64,000 nucleotides of DNA, from assembly GCF_023920705.1 (NCBI RefSeq), contig NZ_CP094657.1:2418001-2482000 (forward strand), written 5' to 3'. Position 1 is the stretch's first letter, and the number at the start of each line of letters is the position of its first letter. The stretch comes from Acinetobacter sp. XS-4 (lineage in GTDB: Bacteria > Pseudomonadota > Gammaproteobacteria > Pseudomonadales > Moraxellaceae). Shown in pieces: positions 56,097-64,000 of the stretch. The notes beneath the pieces are model-generated. The model had not been told where the DNA came from, did not search any database, and saw only the letters and a program-made list of their open reading frames with translations. Both the position numbers and the translations under genes were made by a program.

Positions 56097-56944
56097 GCTT
56101 GCTCTCCTTGATACAAAGCCACAACCTGTGCTGGAGTAATTTGCTCAGCAGTATCGACTTGTTGTAGCTTCGCTAAATAGAATGAGTAATTTGAACTACG
56201 ATGCTGATGAGGCACGCCTTGGATTAAATAATCGATAACTTGCTGACGAATTTTTTGACGATCATCGTCTACATAAGCATCTGCCAAACCACTAGCGAAG
56301 CGCGGATTACCACCTGTAATACTCCATATAAATGGACGATCTTTGGCATTATATTCTTGAACACCAGCTTCTTGTTCAATCACTTGCGGGCCATTTAAGC
56401 CTAAACGTCCTTCTTGTGTCATTACAATATAGCTACATAGACCAGCCGCAATTGACATGCCACCAAAGCACCCTACACTGCCTGCGACCACAGCAATCAC
56501 GGGTTGATACTGCCGTAAGTTCACAATTGCAGCCTGAATTTCAGCAATTGCAGCCAAACCTAAATTTGCTTCTTGTAAGCGAACGCCGCCCGTCTCTAAC
56601 AATAAAATTGCCGCTGTTGGAATCCCTTTCAGATTGTCTTCAACTGCAAGTTCTAAGGCACCTGCAATTTTGGCACCACCCACCTCGCCTAAACTTCCAC
56701 CTTGAAATAAACCTTCAATTGAAATTAAAACCACTGGGCGTTCTTGAATAGATCCTTTTGCAATCACCACACCATCATCGGCTTGAGGCACAATATTCTG
56801 CTTAACGAGCCAAGGCGACATGACACGTGCAAATGGGTCGAGTAATTCTTTGTAAGAACCAGCATCTAACAATGATTTCGTACGTTCTCTTGCACTAAGT
56901 TCAATAAAATCTTGTTTATTTAACAAGCCTTGAATATCAGTCAT
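56093..56944 (-). CDS. mdcD: malonate decarboxylase beta subunit MdcD
   Basis: About 283 residues, the other carboxyltransferase half of the decarboxylase. Seen: SLGEVGGAKIAGALELAVEDN, LLLETGGVRLQEANLGLAAIAEIQAAIV and VVAGSVGCFGGMSIAAGL. A longer reading frame reaches into mdcC, but the ATG at 56944 gives the family N-terminus (MTDIQGLLNKQDFIELSAR) and overlaps mdcC by eight bases. Confidence 0.94.
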   Translation of the reverse strand: MTDIQGLLNKQDFIELSARERTKSLLDAGSYKELLDPFARVMSPWLVKQNIVPQADDGVVIAKGSIQERPVVLISIEGLFQGGSLGEVGGAKIAGALELAVEDNLKGIPTAAILLLETGGVRLQEANLGLAAIAEIQAAIVNLRQYQPVIAVVAGSVGCFGGMSIAAGLCSYIVMTQEGRLGLNGPQVIEQEAGVQEYNAKDRPFIWSITGGNPRFASGLADAYVDDDRQKIRQQVIDYLIQGVPHQHRSSNYSFYLAKLQQVDTAEQITPAQVVALYQGEQA

Positions 56945-57236
56945 GAGCAATCTCCTCCAATGCTTGTTCCAAACGTAAGCGAACGACACCGGGAGTTGCA
57001 CCAAAGTCATGAATATCAATATTGACCGCTGGTGGTATTTGCGCAGTAAAAATCCGCTCAAAAAGATTGTGCCAACGTGCTGCACTGCCATCTACCGAAG
57101 TCACTACGTGAATTGAAGCTTTTCCTGTTTCGCCGGGTTCCATCAAAATTTCTAAATCACCCGAGCCTACACATCCTACCAACGCTTTTTTTATCGGTGG
57201 CTCTGTGGCCACAAATTCAAATTGAAGTGTTTCCAT
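56937..57236 (-). CDS. mdcC: malonate decarboxylase acyl-carrier subunit MdcC (delta)
   Basis: 99 residues; carries the 2'-(5''-phosphoribosyl)-3'-dephospho-CoA group. Seen: attachment Ser25 in GCVGSGDLEIL and the N-terminal METLQFEFVATE. The ATG at 57236 is chosen over a TTG two codons upstream; AAGGGA is eight bases before it. mdcB ends three bases before its start. Confidence 0.94.
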   Translation of the reverse strand: METLQFEFVATEPPIKKALVGCVGSGDLEILMEPGETGKASIHVVTSVDGSAARWHNLFERIFTAQIPPAVNIDIHDFGATPGVVRLRLEQALEEIAHD

Positions 57237-57238
57237 AA

Positions 57239-58123
57239 TCAAAATCCCTTTTTATTTTTTCCAGATGACTGCTCAACACGATCTATAAATAGTGTTGCTG
57301 CCAATAAATCTGCGGCACCACCAGCGGAAGCTTTCATCCGAAGCAGATCTATCTCTAAAAGATGCAAAGCACGTCGACCTTCTAAGCTTGAGCTACCGCC
57401 CAAATCCAGTACTTGCTGAGCACCTTGTTGCATACGTTTTAAACCAGATGTTCCAGAGCGATAAAGCACACATGTATCAGTCAGATCGGTCATCATGGCA
57501 AGTAAGGCATCTAAACGCGCGAACTCTTCTTTCATAGGTCTACTACGACTTTGATGAAGTTGCTTTAAACCAAAATTCACAATAGTTGGAAAGCCTTGTT
57601 GTGCCTGTTCTTTTGCACCTAAGATGCCTAATCTCTTTTGTACTTGCTGACCATGACTTAAAGCCTGCTTTGGAATAAAACGATCTTCAAGCTGAGCAAT
57701 CTGGCCTGCTAACTGGCATAGCTCAACAGCCGATAAATATTGCTGATTACTGCGCGCCAATGCTGCTGCCGTAACCATTAACCCTAATGCCCAAATTGCA
57801 CCGCGATGTGTATTGACACCATTTGTCGCCAACATCATGGTGTTTTCACCTTGGCGACCAATTTCTCCAATGTCTTCACGCAAGGCCAAACAGACTTTTC
57901 CATGATGCTTTGCAGCTTGGGCCATTGCCTCAAACATGGGTCCTAAACTTTTCGCAGAGCGCTCCATTAAGTCCAAAGTCAGGTCATCATGTGCACCACT
58001 GCCACGGCGATCAACCAAAGCTGGTTTAGGCGTCAGATTAACTTCATCAATCAAAGCTTCGACCGCCATATCTGCTAAAAGCTGACTATCGCTAAGTGTT
58101 TGATATTGAAATTGTGCCATCAT
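57239..58123 (-). CDS. mdcB: triphosphoribosyl-dephospho-CoA synthase MdcB
   Basis: About 294 residues; makes the prosthetic group precursor from ATP and dephospho-CoA. Seen: LTPKPALVDRRGSGAHDDL, TNGVNTHRGAIWALGLMVTAA and a GGAADLLAATLFID C-terminus, all CitG/MdcB hallmarks. The start is the ATG at 58123, in TAATG with the end of mdcA; a TTG two codons upstream is less likely. GGAG is six bases before. Confidence 0.93.
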   Translation of the reverse strand: MMAQFQYQTLSDSQLLADMAVEALIDEVNLTPKPALVDRRGSGAHDDLTLDLMERSAKSLGPMFEAMAQAAKHHGKVCLALREDIGEIGRQGENTMMLATNGVNTHRGAIWALGLMVTAAALARSNQQYLSAVELCQLAGQIAQLEDRFIPKQALSHGQQVQKRLGILGAKEQAQQGFPTIVNFGLKQLHQSRSRPMKEEFARLDALLAMMTDLTDTCVLYRSGTSGLKRMQQGAQQVLDLGGSSSLEGRRALHLLEIDLLRMKASAGGAADLLAATLFIDRVEQSSGKNKKGF

Positions 58124-59802
58124 TACCAACTCCTGAATTTTGCAGGTGGTTGATATAAACCATCAGACCATGTCACCAAGTCGGCAATATTTTTCGCAGC
58201 TAAAAGCTCACGTGTTGCATCGGTGCGGCGAATACCTAAATCTTCAGGGAATACTACTAGACCTTCGCTTCTTAAACGTGCTGTTGTTTTAGGGTCTTGA
58301 GTTAAACCAATACTGGTCACGCCTGCCACCGCAGCAATCATGGCTTGACGCTCTTCTTGGCTGCTTGCTTTATATAGATAAGCAATGCCTTCTTCGGTGA
58401 GTAAATGGGTCACATCATCACCATAAATCATGATCGGTGCTAAAGGTAGGCCTGCTGTTTTAGCAACATCAATCGCATCAAGACGCTCCACAAAAGTCGG
58501 CTTACCGCCCTCTTGGAAAGTTTCCACCATTTGCACAACGAGTTTTTTACCACGTGCCAAATAGGTATCTGTTTCATTAGCACCTTGCAAACGCATATCT
58601 AACCATGCTGGCGTATCGTGACGACGGCCACGCGGATCATGTCCCATATTTGGTGCACCACCGAAACCAGCCAAACGGCCTTTGGTAACAGTCGAAGAAT
58701 GTCCCATACCATCAACTTGCAAAGTTGCGCCAATAAATAGATCAACGGCGTACTGACCCGCGAGCTGACACATCATGCGGTTGGAACGTAAAGCACCATC
58801 ACGTCCTGTAAAGAACACATCAGGACGAGCTGCAACATATTTTTCCATACCCAGTTCGGTACCAAAGCAATGCACGCTTTCAACCCAACCTGTTTCAATC
58901 GCTGGAATTAAGGTTGGATGCGGATTCAGTGTCCAGTTTCGGCAAATTTTTCCTTTTAAACCTAAAGACTCGCCATAGGTCGGTAAAATCAGTTCAATCG
59001 CCGCAGTGTTAAAACCAATGCCATGATTTAACGATTGCACATTATGCTTTTCATAAATTCCGCGAATTGCCATCATCGCCATGAGTATGTGCACAGGCTT
59101 GATATGTTTCGGGTCACGAGTAAATAACGGTTCGATATAAAATGGCTGGTCTGCAACCACCACATAATCCACCCAAGAAGCAGGAATATCGACACGTGGT
59201 AACTCTGAGACGTCATCAACCAATTCATTGACCTGAACAATCACAATACCGTCACTAAAAGCCGCAGGTTCAATAAGTGCTGGAGAATCTTCGGTACTTG
59301 GGCCCGTATAGATATTGCCTTGACGGTCAGCCATAAAGCCCGCCGAGAGCACCACATTTGGAATGAGGTCGACCACCAAACGTGAATATAGTTCGATATA
59401 GGTATGAATGGCTCCAATCTCTAGCAGCCCATCTTCAATTAACTGACTAATACGTAAACTTTGTGGGCCAGCAAAAGAAAAATCGAGTTTACGCGCAATG
59501 CCTTTTTCAAATAGGTCAAGATGTTCCGAACGCCCAACACTTGGCATGATCATATGCAAATCATGTAAAATATCTGGGTTGGTTTGTGCTAAAGAACGCG
59601 AAAGGAAATCTGCCTGCTTTTGGTTATTTCCTTCGAGTACAACTTTGTCACCTGGTGTAATTAAGGTTTCTAAAACTTTAATAATGTCTTGAGTTGGAAT
59701 AACCACACCATCGGTATATTGGTTTGCCATCTCTAGTTTTAGTTGTTTGGCATGACGCCGCTTTGTCCATAACCGTTCTTTATTCTGAACTGATCCTTCC
59801 AT
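58123..59802 (-). CDS. mdcA: malonate decarboxylase alpha subunit (acetyl-ACP:malonate transferase) MdcA
   Basis: 559 residues; swaps acetate for malonate on MdcC. Seen: PTQDIIKVLETLITPGDKVVLEGNNQKQADFL near the N-terminus, GLLEIGAIHTYIELYSRLVVDLIPNVVLSAGFMAD and GFGGAPNMGHDPRGRRHDTPAWLD. It is the first gene of the mdcABCDEGH-madLM operon (order as in Pseudomonas). AGGT is seven bases before the ATG. Its upstream region has a LysR-type dyad. Confidence 0.95.
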   Translation of the reverse strand: MEGSVQNKERLWTKRRHAKQLKLEMANQYTDGVVIPTQDIIKVLETLITPGDKVVLEGNNQKQADFLSRSLAQTNPDILHDLHMIMPSVGRSEHLDLFEKGIARKLDFSFAGPQSLRISQLIEDGLLEIGAIHTYIELYSRLVVDLIPNVVLSAGFMADRQGNIYTGPSTEDSPALIEPAAFSDGIVIVQVNELVDDVSELPRVDIPASWVDYVVVADQPFYIEPLFTRDPKHIKPVHILMAMMAIRGIYEKHNVQSLNHGIGFNTAAIELILPTYGESLGLKGKICRNWTLNPHPTLIPAIETGWVESVHCFGTELGMEKYVAARPDVFFTGRDGALRSNRMMCQLAGQYAVDLFIGATLQVDGMGHSSTVTKGRLAGFGGAPNMGHDPRGRRHDTPAWLDMRLQGANETDTYLARGKKLVVQMVETFQEGGKPTFVERLDAIDVAKTAGLPLAPIMIYGDDVTHLLTEEGIAYLYKASSQEERQAMIAAVAGVTSIGLTQDPKTTARLRSEGLVVFPEDLGIRRTDATRELLAAKNIADLVTWSDGLYQPPAKFRSW

Positions 59803-59888
59803 GTGCTTACCTATATAGATCGCAGTTTTGTTCTGTATCTATAAAAACGCTTTATGGAATTTCGATCAATCAACCTACATCAGTGGTT

Positions 59889-59905
59889 ATTAACCTCAGG
59901 TTAAT
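59889..59905. promoter_or_regulatory. LysR-type dyad upstream of mdcA
   Basis: ATTAACCT-C-AGGTTAAT is a perfect 8-bp inverted repeat with one central base and contains the T-N11-A LysR box, 87-103 bases upstream of the mdcA start. It is a good candidate binding site for MdcR or for the LysR protein encoded just beyond it. Confidence 0.7.
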
Positions 59906-59913
59906 GATTAATT

Positions 59914-60828
59914 TTATATTCGATGAATTTCTTCAAAAAACCATTCCAGACAGATTTTGACTTTAGGCAAGTTTGTATATTCTGGTCGGCATACCAAATA
60001 ATAAGAAAAAGGTGATGAGAAATGAATTTGAGGAAATAAACGAACCAATCGTCCGGTCTGTATATCTTTTTGCGCCATGACACTACGTGCTAATGCGACA
60101 CCATGTCCTTCCATTGCAGCCTGTAAAACTGCAGATGAACTGTTGATTTGCATACCTCGGCTAATATTGATGTCATCCAAACCCACACTTCTTAACCAAG
60201 ATTGCCACCCTGGAAATTGTTGATGTTTTTCCATAGAAAGGTCATGAATTAAAGTGATATTTTTTAGATCGTTCGGCGTTAAGAGTGATGAATGTTCTTT
60301 TAAAAATGCGGGTGAACATACGGGATAAACCTCTTCATCCATGAGTTTAATAGCTTCTAAACCTTGCCACTGCCCTTGGCCATATCTGACACCCACATCG
60401 ACTTTTTGCTCTAAAAAATCTACGGCTTTAAGGTTAATATCTAAACGAATATCAATATCTGGATATTGTTTTTGAAAGTGGTCAATTCTTGGTAATAACC
60501 ATTTTTCGGCGAATGCAGGACTCACTGCAATATTAAGAACGCCTGATAGAGAATCTTGTTTTAATTTTTCTAAAGCCAAAGTCAGCTTATCAAAACCCGC
60601 CCGAATATCTGGTAAAACTGACTCAGCCAACTCAGTGGCAATAAGCCGATTTTTACCGTTAGTTTGTCGATGAAATAAAGGAAAGCCTAGCCAATCTTCG
60701 AGTGTACGCACCAATTGCCCCACTGCAGCCGGAGTAACATTTAACTCTTTTGCCGCAGCAGAAAAACTTTTATGTCGCGCGCTGGCTTCAAAAGCACGGA
60801 GTGCATTCAAATAAACTGGTGAATTCAT
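59914..60828 (-). CDS. LysR-family regulator (GcvA-like)
   Basis: 304 residues: wHTH in ALRAFEASARHKSFSAAAKELNVTPAAVGQLVRTLEDWLG (range 9-48) of the GcvA subgroup, then effector domain (LNIAVSPAFAEKWLLPRIDHFQKQYPDIDI). It lies upstream of mdcA on the same strand. Its own upstream region has the TTGCATT-c-AATGCAA dyad and a long segment repeated before the SDR gene, so it probably regulates itself and perhaps the SDR-cupin genes rather than mdc. Confidence 0.88.
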   Translation of the reverse strand: MNSPVYLNALRAFEASARHKSFSAAAKELNVTPAAVGQLVRTLEDWLGFPLFHRQTNGKNRLIATELAESVLPDIRAGFDKLTLALEKLKQDSLSGVLNIAVSPAFAEKWLLPRIDHFQKQYPDIDIRLDINLKAVDFLEQKVDVGVRYGQGQWQGLEAIKLMDEEVYPVCSPAFLKEHSSLLTPNDLKNITLIHDLSMEKHQQFPGWQSWLRSVGLDDINISRGMQINSSSAVLQAAMEGHGVALARSVMAQKDIQTGRLVRLFPQIHFSSPFSYYLVCRPEYTNLPKVKICLEWFFEEIHRI

Positions 60829-60831
60829 GGC

Positions 60832-60896
60832 ACTAAAGATTTTCTTTATGAGGTAACGGAAATTATCTCATTTGTACTCGTAAAACTCTATTTCAA
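60832..60896. repeat. direct repeat copy A (upstream of the LysR gene)
   Basis: Begins ACTAAAGATTTTCTTTA (60832-60848), then 13 unlike bases, then ATTATCTCATTTGT (60862-60875), then a looser AAAACTCTATTTC. A second copy with the same order, orientation and spacing (one base shorter) is at 62568-62629. Confidence 0.72.
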
Positions 60897-60901
60897 AATG
60901 C

Positions 60902-60916
60902 TTGCATTCAATGCAA
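60902..60916. promoter_or_regulatory. LysR-type dyad upstream of the GcvA-like gene
   Basis: TTGCATT-C-AATGCAA: perfect 7-bp arms with one central base, with T-N11-A spacing, about 75-90 bases before the start at 60828. Typical recognition-site position for a self-regulating LysR protein. Confidence 0.6.
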
Positions 60917-60933
60917 TTACGATTTTAGTACTT

Positions 60934-61554
60934 TCAAGACTTAGAACTAAATAGCAGCCTCATACTCAAACTAATGAAACCTAAAGCAAAGCTACGTCTA
61001 AGCCATTTCAGTACAGCAGGTTTACCTAATACGTGCTGGCGCATCATTGCTGCAAAAACACCATAAAACATAAAAACCACGAATGTAATTAGCATAAAGA
61101 TCATGCTCAACAACAACATATCCCATGTTGGCGTAGTCGTATCATTTGCAACGAACTGAGGTAAAAAAGCGAGAAAAAATAAAGGCAACTTTGGGTTAAA
61201 TAAATTAATAAATACTGCATAACTCATAATTTTAAAGGCTGAATGCTCGGTATGTTCTTGTTCAAAATGAAATGCTCCTTTGTCTTGAAGCGATAGCCAT
61301 GCCATATATAACAAATAAGCCACACCTAAAAATTTTAAGATGGTAAATACAAAGGTGCTGGTGAGAAATACTAAAGCAAGTCCCAATATTGCAAGCAGCA
61401 TGTGTGGAATAATGCCAAGTGTACAACCAACTGCTGCAATAAGACTGGCTTTTGCCCCACGAGATAAACCTGTTGCAATGGTATAAATTGCCCCGGAACC
61501 CGGTGAAATCACAACAATAAGTGATGTAATGAGAAATTCGATACTAATCTGCAT
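60934..61554 (-). CDS. LysE/RhtB-family exporter
   Basis: 206 residues, about six helices. Seen: LIVVISPGSGAIYTIATGLSRG (family N-terminal motif with GSGA rather than GPNT/GPDF), ILKFLGVAYLLYMAWLSL and INLFNPKLPLFFLAFLPQF. The NPK...FFLAFLPQF segment is characteristic. It is downstream of an AraC gene on the same strand, the same arrangement as at 6.2-7.8 kb. Substrate unknown. Confidence 0.88.
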   Translation of the reverse strand: MQISIEFLITSLIVVISPGSGAIYTIATGLSRGAKASLIAAVGCTLGIIPHMLLAILGLALVFLTSTFVFTILKFLGVAYLLYMAWLSLQDKGAFHFEQEHTEHSAFKIMSYAVFINLFNPKLPLFFLAFLPQFVANDTTTPTWDMLLLSMIFMLITFVVFMFYGVFAAMMRQHVLGKPAVLKWLRRSFALGFISLSMRLLFSSKS

Positions 61555-61633
61555 AAGCCTGCTCCAGACATGGATTTTGGCTGAGTATCACAGAAGCATA
61601 GAGATAGGTCTTGAATAAAATTGCAGAGATCTT

Positions 61634-62449
61634 TTAAGACAAAATTGCTTTTTGATAACGACTTGGCGTAATGCCCAACTGACGTAAAAAAGCTCGTGTT
61701 AGATGGCTTTGATCGGCGAAACCTGCACGCAATGCAGCTTCAATTATGCTATTTCCCTGCTGTAAATAATGGCGTGCATGGCATACTCGTCGTTGCAACA
61801 AATAAGCATGCGGGGTAATTCCAACCTCACGAGAAAAGCTTCTGAGTAATTGGAAACGGCTTAAATCACATAAACCTGCCAACTCGCTCAATGTAACCGT
61901 GTGCTCTGCCATATCATCGAGATATTCTTTAGCACGCTGAACAGACGAGCAACGGGTTGGCTGATAGCGCTCCGATAACATGTGATAGCGACTAGCATGC
62001 ATCAAACTAAAGAGTAGCATTTCCTCCAATGCCACATGCTCAACCACTGGCAAAGCCATTTCTTTGAATAGTTGCAACAGTCGTTGGCTTAAAAGTCCAT
62101 CACGAACCAAAGGATGCAAGATGGCATCAGCACTACGTCCCTCTGCAAGCAATTCTTGCTTTAATATTTCGGGTTGAATATAAATCATTTGCCAAGCGCG
62201 AGGCCCATCAAGCGGAATACCATCATGAATTTCGCCCGGATTTACAATAATGACATCACCTTGGCCAGCTTCAACCTGACCAACCAAACTCCATGAGCGC
62301 TGCGCGCCACGCGTAATCACACCAATCCCAAAATAATCATGCGAATGACGAGGGAATGAATGCTCTGTCAATAATGATATTGCCTCTGTTCCAACTATTG
62401 GAGGACGCAAAGGATCAACCTGATGGATTGGTCTGGACAATGGGAGCAT
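61634..62449 (-). CDS. AraC-family transcriptional regulator
   Basis: 271 residues: N-terminal cupin-type domain (EHSFPRHSHDYFGIGVITRGAQ, DVIIVNPGEIHDGIP) and C-terminal double HTH (LSELAGLCDLSRFQLLRSFSREVGITPHAYLLQRRV, ALRAGFADQSHLTRAFLRQLGITPSRYQ; ranges 165-265). It is of the same type as the AraC protein at 6951-7796 and likewise stands upstream of a LysE gene, so it likely controls efflux. The effector is unknown. Confidence 0.88.
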   Translation of the reverse strand: MLPLSRPIHQVDPLRPPIVGTEAISLLTEHSFPRHSHDYFGIGVITRGAQRSWSLVGQVEAGQGDVIIVNPGEIHDGIPLDGPRAWQMIYIQPEILKQELLAEGRSADAILHPLVRDGLLSQRLLQLFKEMALPVVEHVALEEMLLFSLMHASRYHMLSERYQPTRCSSVQRAKEYLDDMAEHTVTLSELAGLCDLSRFQLLRSFSREVGITPHAYLLQRRVCHARHYLQQGNSIIEAALRAGFADQSHLTRAFLRQLGITPSRYQKAILS

Positions 62450-62709
62450 CCTGACATGACGATGATTTATTCTAGTATTTTTTCATTAAGAGAAAAGAAT
62501 TCTTTTATAGATATTCAAACCAATATGTTATTGCAAGCATCTTTAGCCATTCAAACATGCTTCATCAACTAAAGATTTTCTTTACCGAACAAGCAGATTA
62601 TCTCATTTGTGAATAAAAAACTATATTCCTAAAATAAACCTACATTGATTGCGATACATCAGTTTTATAAGTCAATCAATTTATTTTATTTAGTCTTAAG
62701 GGTATGCAT
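62450..62709. other. divergent promoter region of the AraC and SDR genes
   Basis: 260 AT-rich bases without a gene. It contains repeat copy B listed next, and the ribosome site AAGGG at 62698-62702 of the SDR gene. Confidence 0.6.
62568..62629. repeat. direct repeat copy B (upstream of the SDR gene)
   Basis: ACTAAAGATTTTCTTTA (62568-62584), 12 unlike bases, ATTATCTCATTTGT (62597-62610), then AAAACTATATTCC. It repeats the region before the LysR gene at 60828 in the same orientation, so one regulator may bind both. Confidence 0.72.
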
Positions 62710-63480
62710 ATGAGTAGATTTTCTTTAAAAGTTGCCATCGTTACTGGTGGCGGTTCTGGTATTGGTAAAGAAGTTGCAATTCGCTTGGTTCAAGAAGGCG
62801 CTAATGTTGTAATTGGCGGTCGCGATGAAAATAAATTGCAAAAAGCTGCCCATGAAATAGATCCGACAGGTGAAAAAGTTCGCTACTTTGCTGGTGATAT
62901 AGCCGACCCTGAAACTGCAAAAAATTTAGTAAAAGTAGCATCTGAAACATTTGGCGGTGTTGATATTCTTATCAATAATGCAGGTGTATTTAACCCAAAA
63001 TCTTTCCTTGATATTACTGAAACAGAATACGACTGGTTTTTAGATACCATTTTGAAAGGCAAGTTTTTTATGGCGCAAGCTGCTGCTAAAGCCATGCAAC
63101 AACGTGGAGGCGGCGCAATTGTACAAACAGGTTCGCTTTGGGCATTACAAGCTGTAAAAGCAACCCCTTCTTCTGCTTACTCAGCAGCAAATGCAGGGGT
63201 ACATGCTCTCACTCATAACTTAGCCATTGAATTAGCCGAATCAAATATCCGCATCAATACCGTAGCGCCAGGCGTAGTAGAAACACCTGTTTACAACACG
63301 TTTATGAGCGAAGATCAGGTTAAAGAAGCTTTACCGACTTTTAACTCTTTCCATCCTCTAGGCCGCAATGGTCAACCGGCTGACATTGCCGAAGCGATTT
63401 TATTCCTTGCATCAGCTAATGCCTCTTGGATTACAGGAACTATTCTTCCTGTAGATGGTGGTGTGATGGCTGGTCACTAA
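62710..63480 (+). CDS. short-chain dehydrogenase/reductase
   Basis: About 256 residues, classical SDR. Seen: NAD(P)-binding TGGGSGIGKEVA, NNAG in ILINNAGVF, catalytic Ser in QTGSLWALQAV, the YxxxN-type site (SAYSAANAGVHAL: Tyr with Asn in place of the usual Lys), and PGVVETPVY. The lysine at Tyr+4 seems to be Asn or Ala (YSAANAG), which is odd for a working SDR. Start: ATG at 62710, seven bases after AAGGG, preferred to 62704. A cupin gene follows. Confidence 0.85.
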   Translation: MSRFSLKVAIVTGGGSGIGKEVAIRLVQEGANVVIGGRDENKLQKAAHEIDPTGEKVRYFAGDIADPETAKNLVKVASETFGGVDILINNAGVFNPKSFLDITETEYDWFLDTILKGKFFMAQAAAKAMQQRGGGAIVQTGSLWALQAVKATPSSAYSAANAGVHALTHNLAIELAESNIRINTVAPGVVETPVYNTFMSEDQVKEALPTFNSFHPLGRNGQPADIAEAILFLASANASWITGTILPVDGGVMAGH

Positions 63481-63571
63481 TTTTTCATACAGAGCATTAA
63501 TTTAACTTGCTAATTCGTTCTGTTTATTTTGTTATTGAATAAAGAGAGTTTAGTTTACGAGGAGAGTATTC

Positions 63572-64000
63572 ATGTTGATCCATGCCGATTTTTCACAGGC
63601 TGTGATTATCAAACCTGAAGACTATCACTGGGTGCAATCTCCCCGTGGGGAAGTTGATCGCGTCATGCTTGATCGTATTGGTGATGAAGTAGCCCGTGCG
63701 ACTAGTTTAGTGAAATATGCGCCACATACAACTTTCCCTGAACATCGACATCATCATGGTGAAGAAATCCTCGTACTTTCAGGCGTATTTACTGAAAATC
63801 TAAATCAACACTACCCCGCTGGATGGTATTTACGCAGTCCACATCTGTCAGTACATCAACCGTCGAGCAAAGAAGGTACATTGATTTTTGTCAAACTTAT
63901 GCAAATTCCTACGTCAGAAACTCAAACCTTACGAATCAATACCAATGACCCAGCACAATGGCAAGAAATAGGTTCGCGTTTAATTTGCACATTGGTTGAT
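63572..64000 (+). CDS. cupin-domain protein (ChrR-like), 3' end outside the window
   Basis: Open from ATG at 63572, with GGAG eight bases before, to the window edge (143 codons, no stop). Seen: a metal-binding cupin motif HTTFPEHRHHHGEEILVLSGVF and second motif region SVHQPSSKEGTLIFVKL. Similar to the ChrR-type cupins and to anti-oxidant cupin proteins; function unclear. It lies 91 bases after the SDR gene and is probably in the same operon. Confidence 0.8.
   Translation, partial: MLIHADFSQAVIIKPEDYHWVQSPRGEVDRVMLDRIGDEVARATSLVKYAPHTTFPEHRHHHGEEILVLSGVFTENLNQHYPAGWYLRSPHLSVHQPSSKEGTLIFVKLMQIPTSETQTLRINTNDPAQWQEIGSRLICTLVD

Overview
The window is chromosomal DNA of an Acinetobacter, most likely of the A. 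baumannii-calcoaceticus complex. It is AT-rich, and GlnD, DnaE, AlaA, the periplasmic glutaminase-asparaginase and the complete mdc malonate operon look like those of that group; the species call is recognition from memory, not a search. No rRNA, tRNA, CRISPR array, insertion sequence or prophage was found. About sixty genes are supported, including three absent from any list of long closed ORFs: a 54-residue XapX protein, a 44-residue DUF2474 protein next to cydAB, and a cupin gene cut by the right edge.

Layout. 1-3.9 kb: glnD (its start codon begins two bases outside the window) and a DapC-type aminotransferase. 3.9-6.2 kb: a TonB-dependent siderophore receptor behind a Fur-like box. 6.2-8.7 kb: a tightly packed msrB-gpx-araC-lysE run. 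8.9-13.9 kb: alaA with an unusual N-terminal extension, a dicarboxylate/glutamate symporter and a periplasmic asparaginase behind a sigma-54-like promoter. 14-20.4 kb: dnaE, trmJ, cysE and a TPR lipoprotein. 20.5-24.1 kb: a large lipoprotein hydrolase and ahpF. 24.3-26.4 kb: a split chromate transporter with a divergent LysR gene. 26.4-28.4 kb: acr3/arsR divergent from arsC.

28.5-36 kb: XapX, amidohydrolase and isochorismatase-like genes facing a LysR gene, then a GntR regulator divergent from an NCS1 permease and a hydantoin/allantoin-type racemase, with two tandem GntR operators between them. 35.9-45.7 kb: a sulfonate and organosulfur scavenging block (tauABC-like transporter, TauD-like dioxygenase, porin, MFS carrier, DszA/NtaA-type and SfnB/DszC-type flavin enzymes). 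45.8-51.4 kb: an unknown protein, cytochrome bd (CIO type) with its DUF2474 peptide, and a MocR-type regulator. 51.5-59.8 kb: malonate use, with mdcR facing madM, madL, mdcH, G, E, D, C, B and A. 59.9-64 kb: LysR, LysE and AraC genes, an SDR and a cupin.

Most genes form catabolic or nutrient-scavenging modules, each with its own regulator. The most interesting non-genic signals are: a roughly 65-bp imperfect direct repeat flanking the LysE-AraC pair at 60.8-62.6 kb; two GntR operator dyads 23 bp apart at 33.54-33.58 kb; a dyad upstream of mdcA; a hairpin just before tauA; and direct repeats in front of alaA, whose product carries an extra N-terminal domain. I see no single obviously new multi-gene system. 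The best candidates are the XapX/amidohydrolase/cysteine-hydrolase cluster and the recurring AraC-LysE module.
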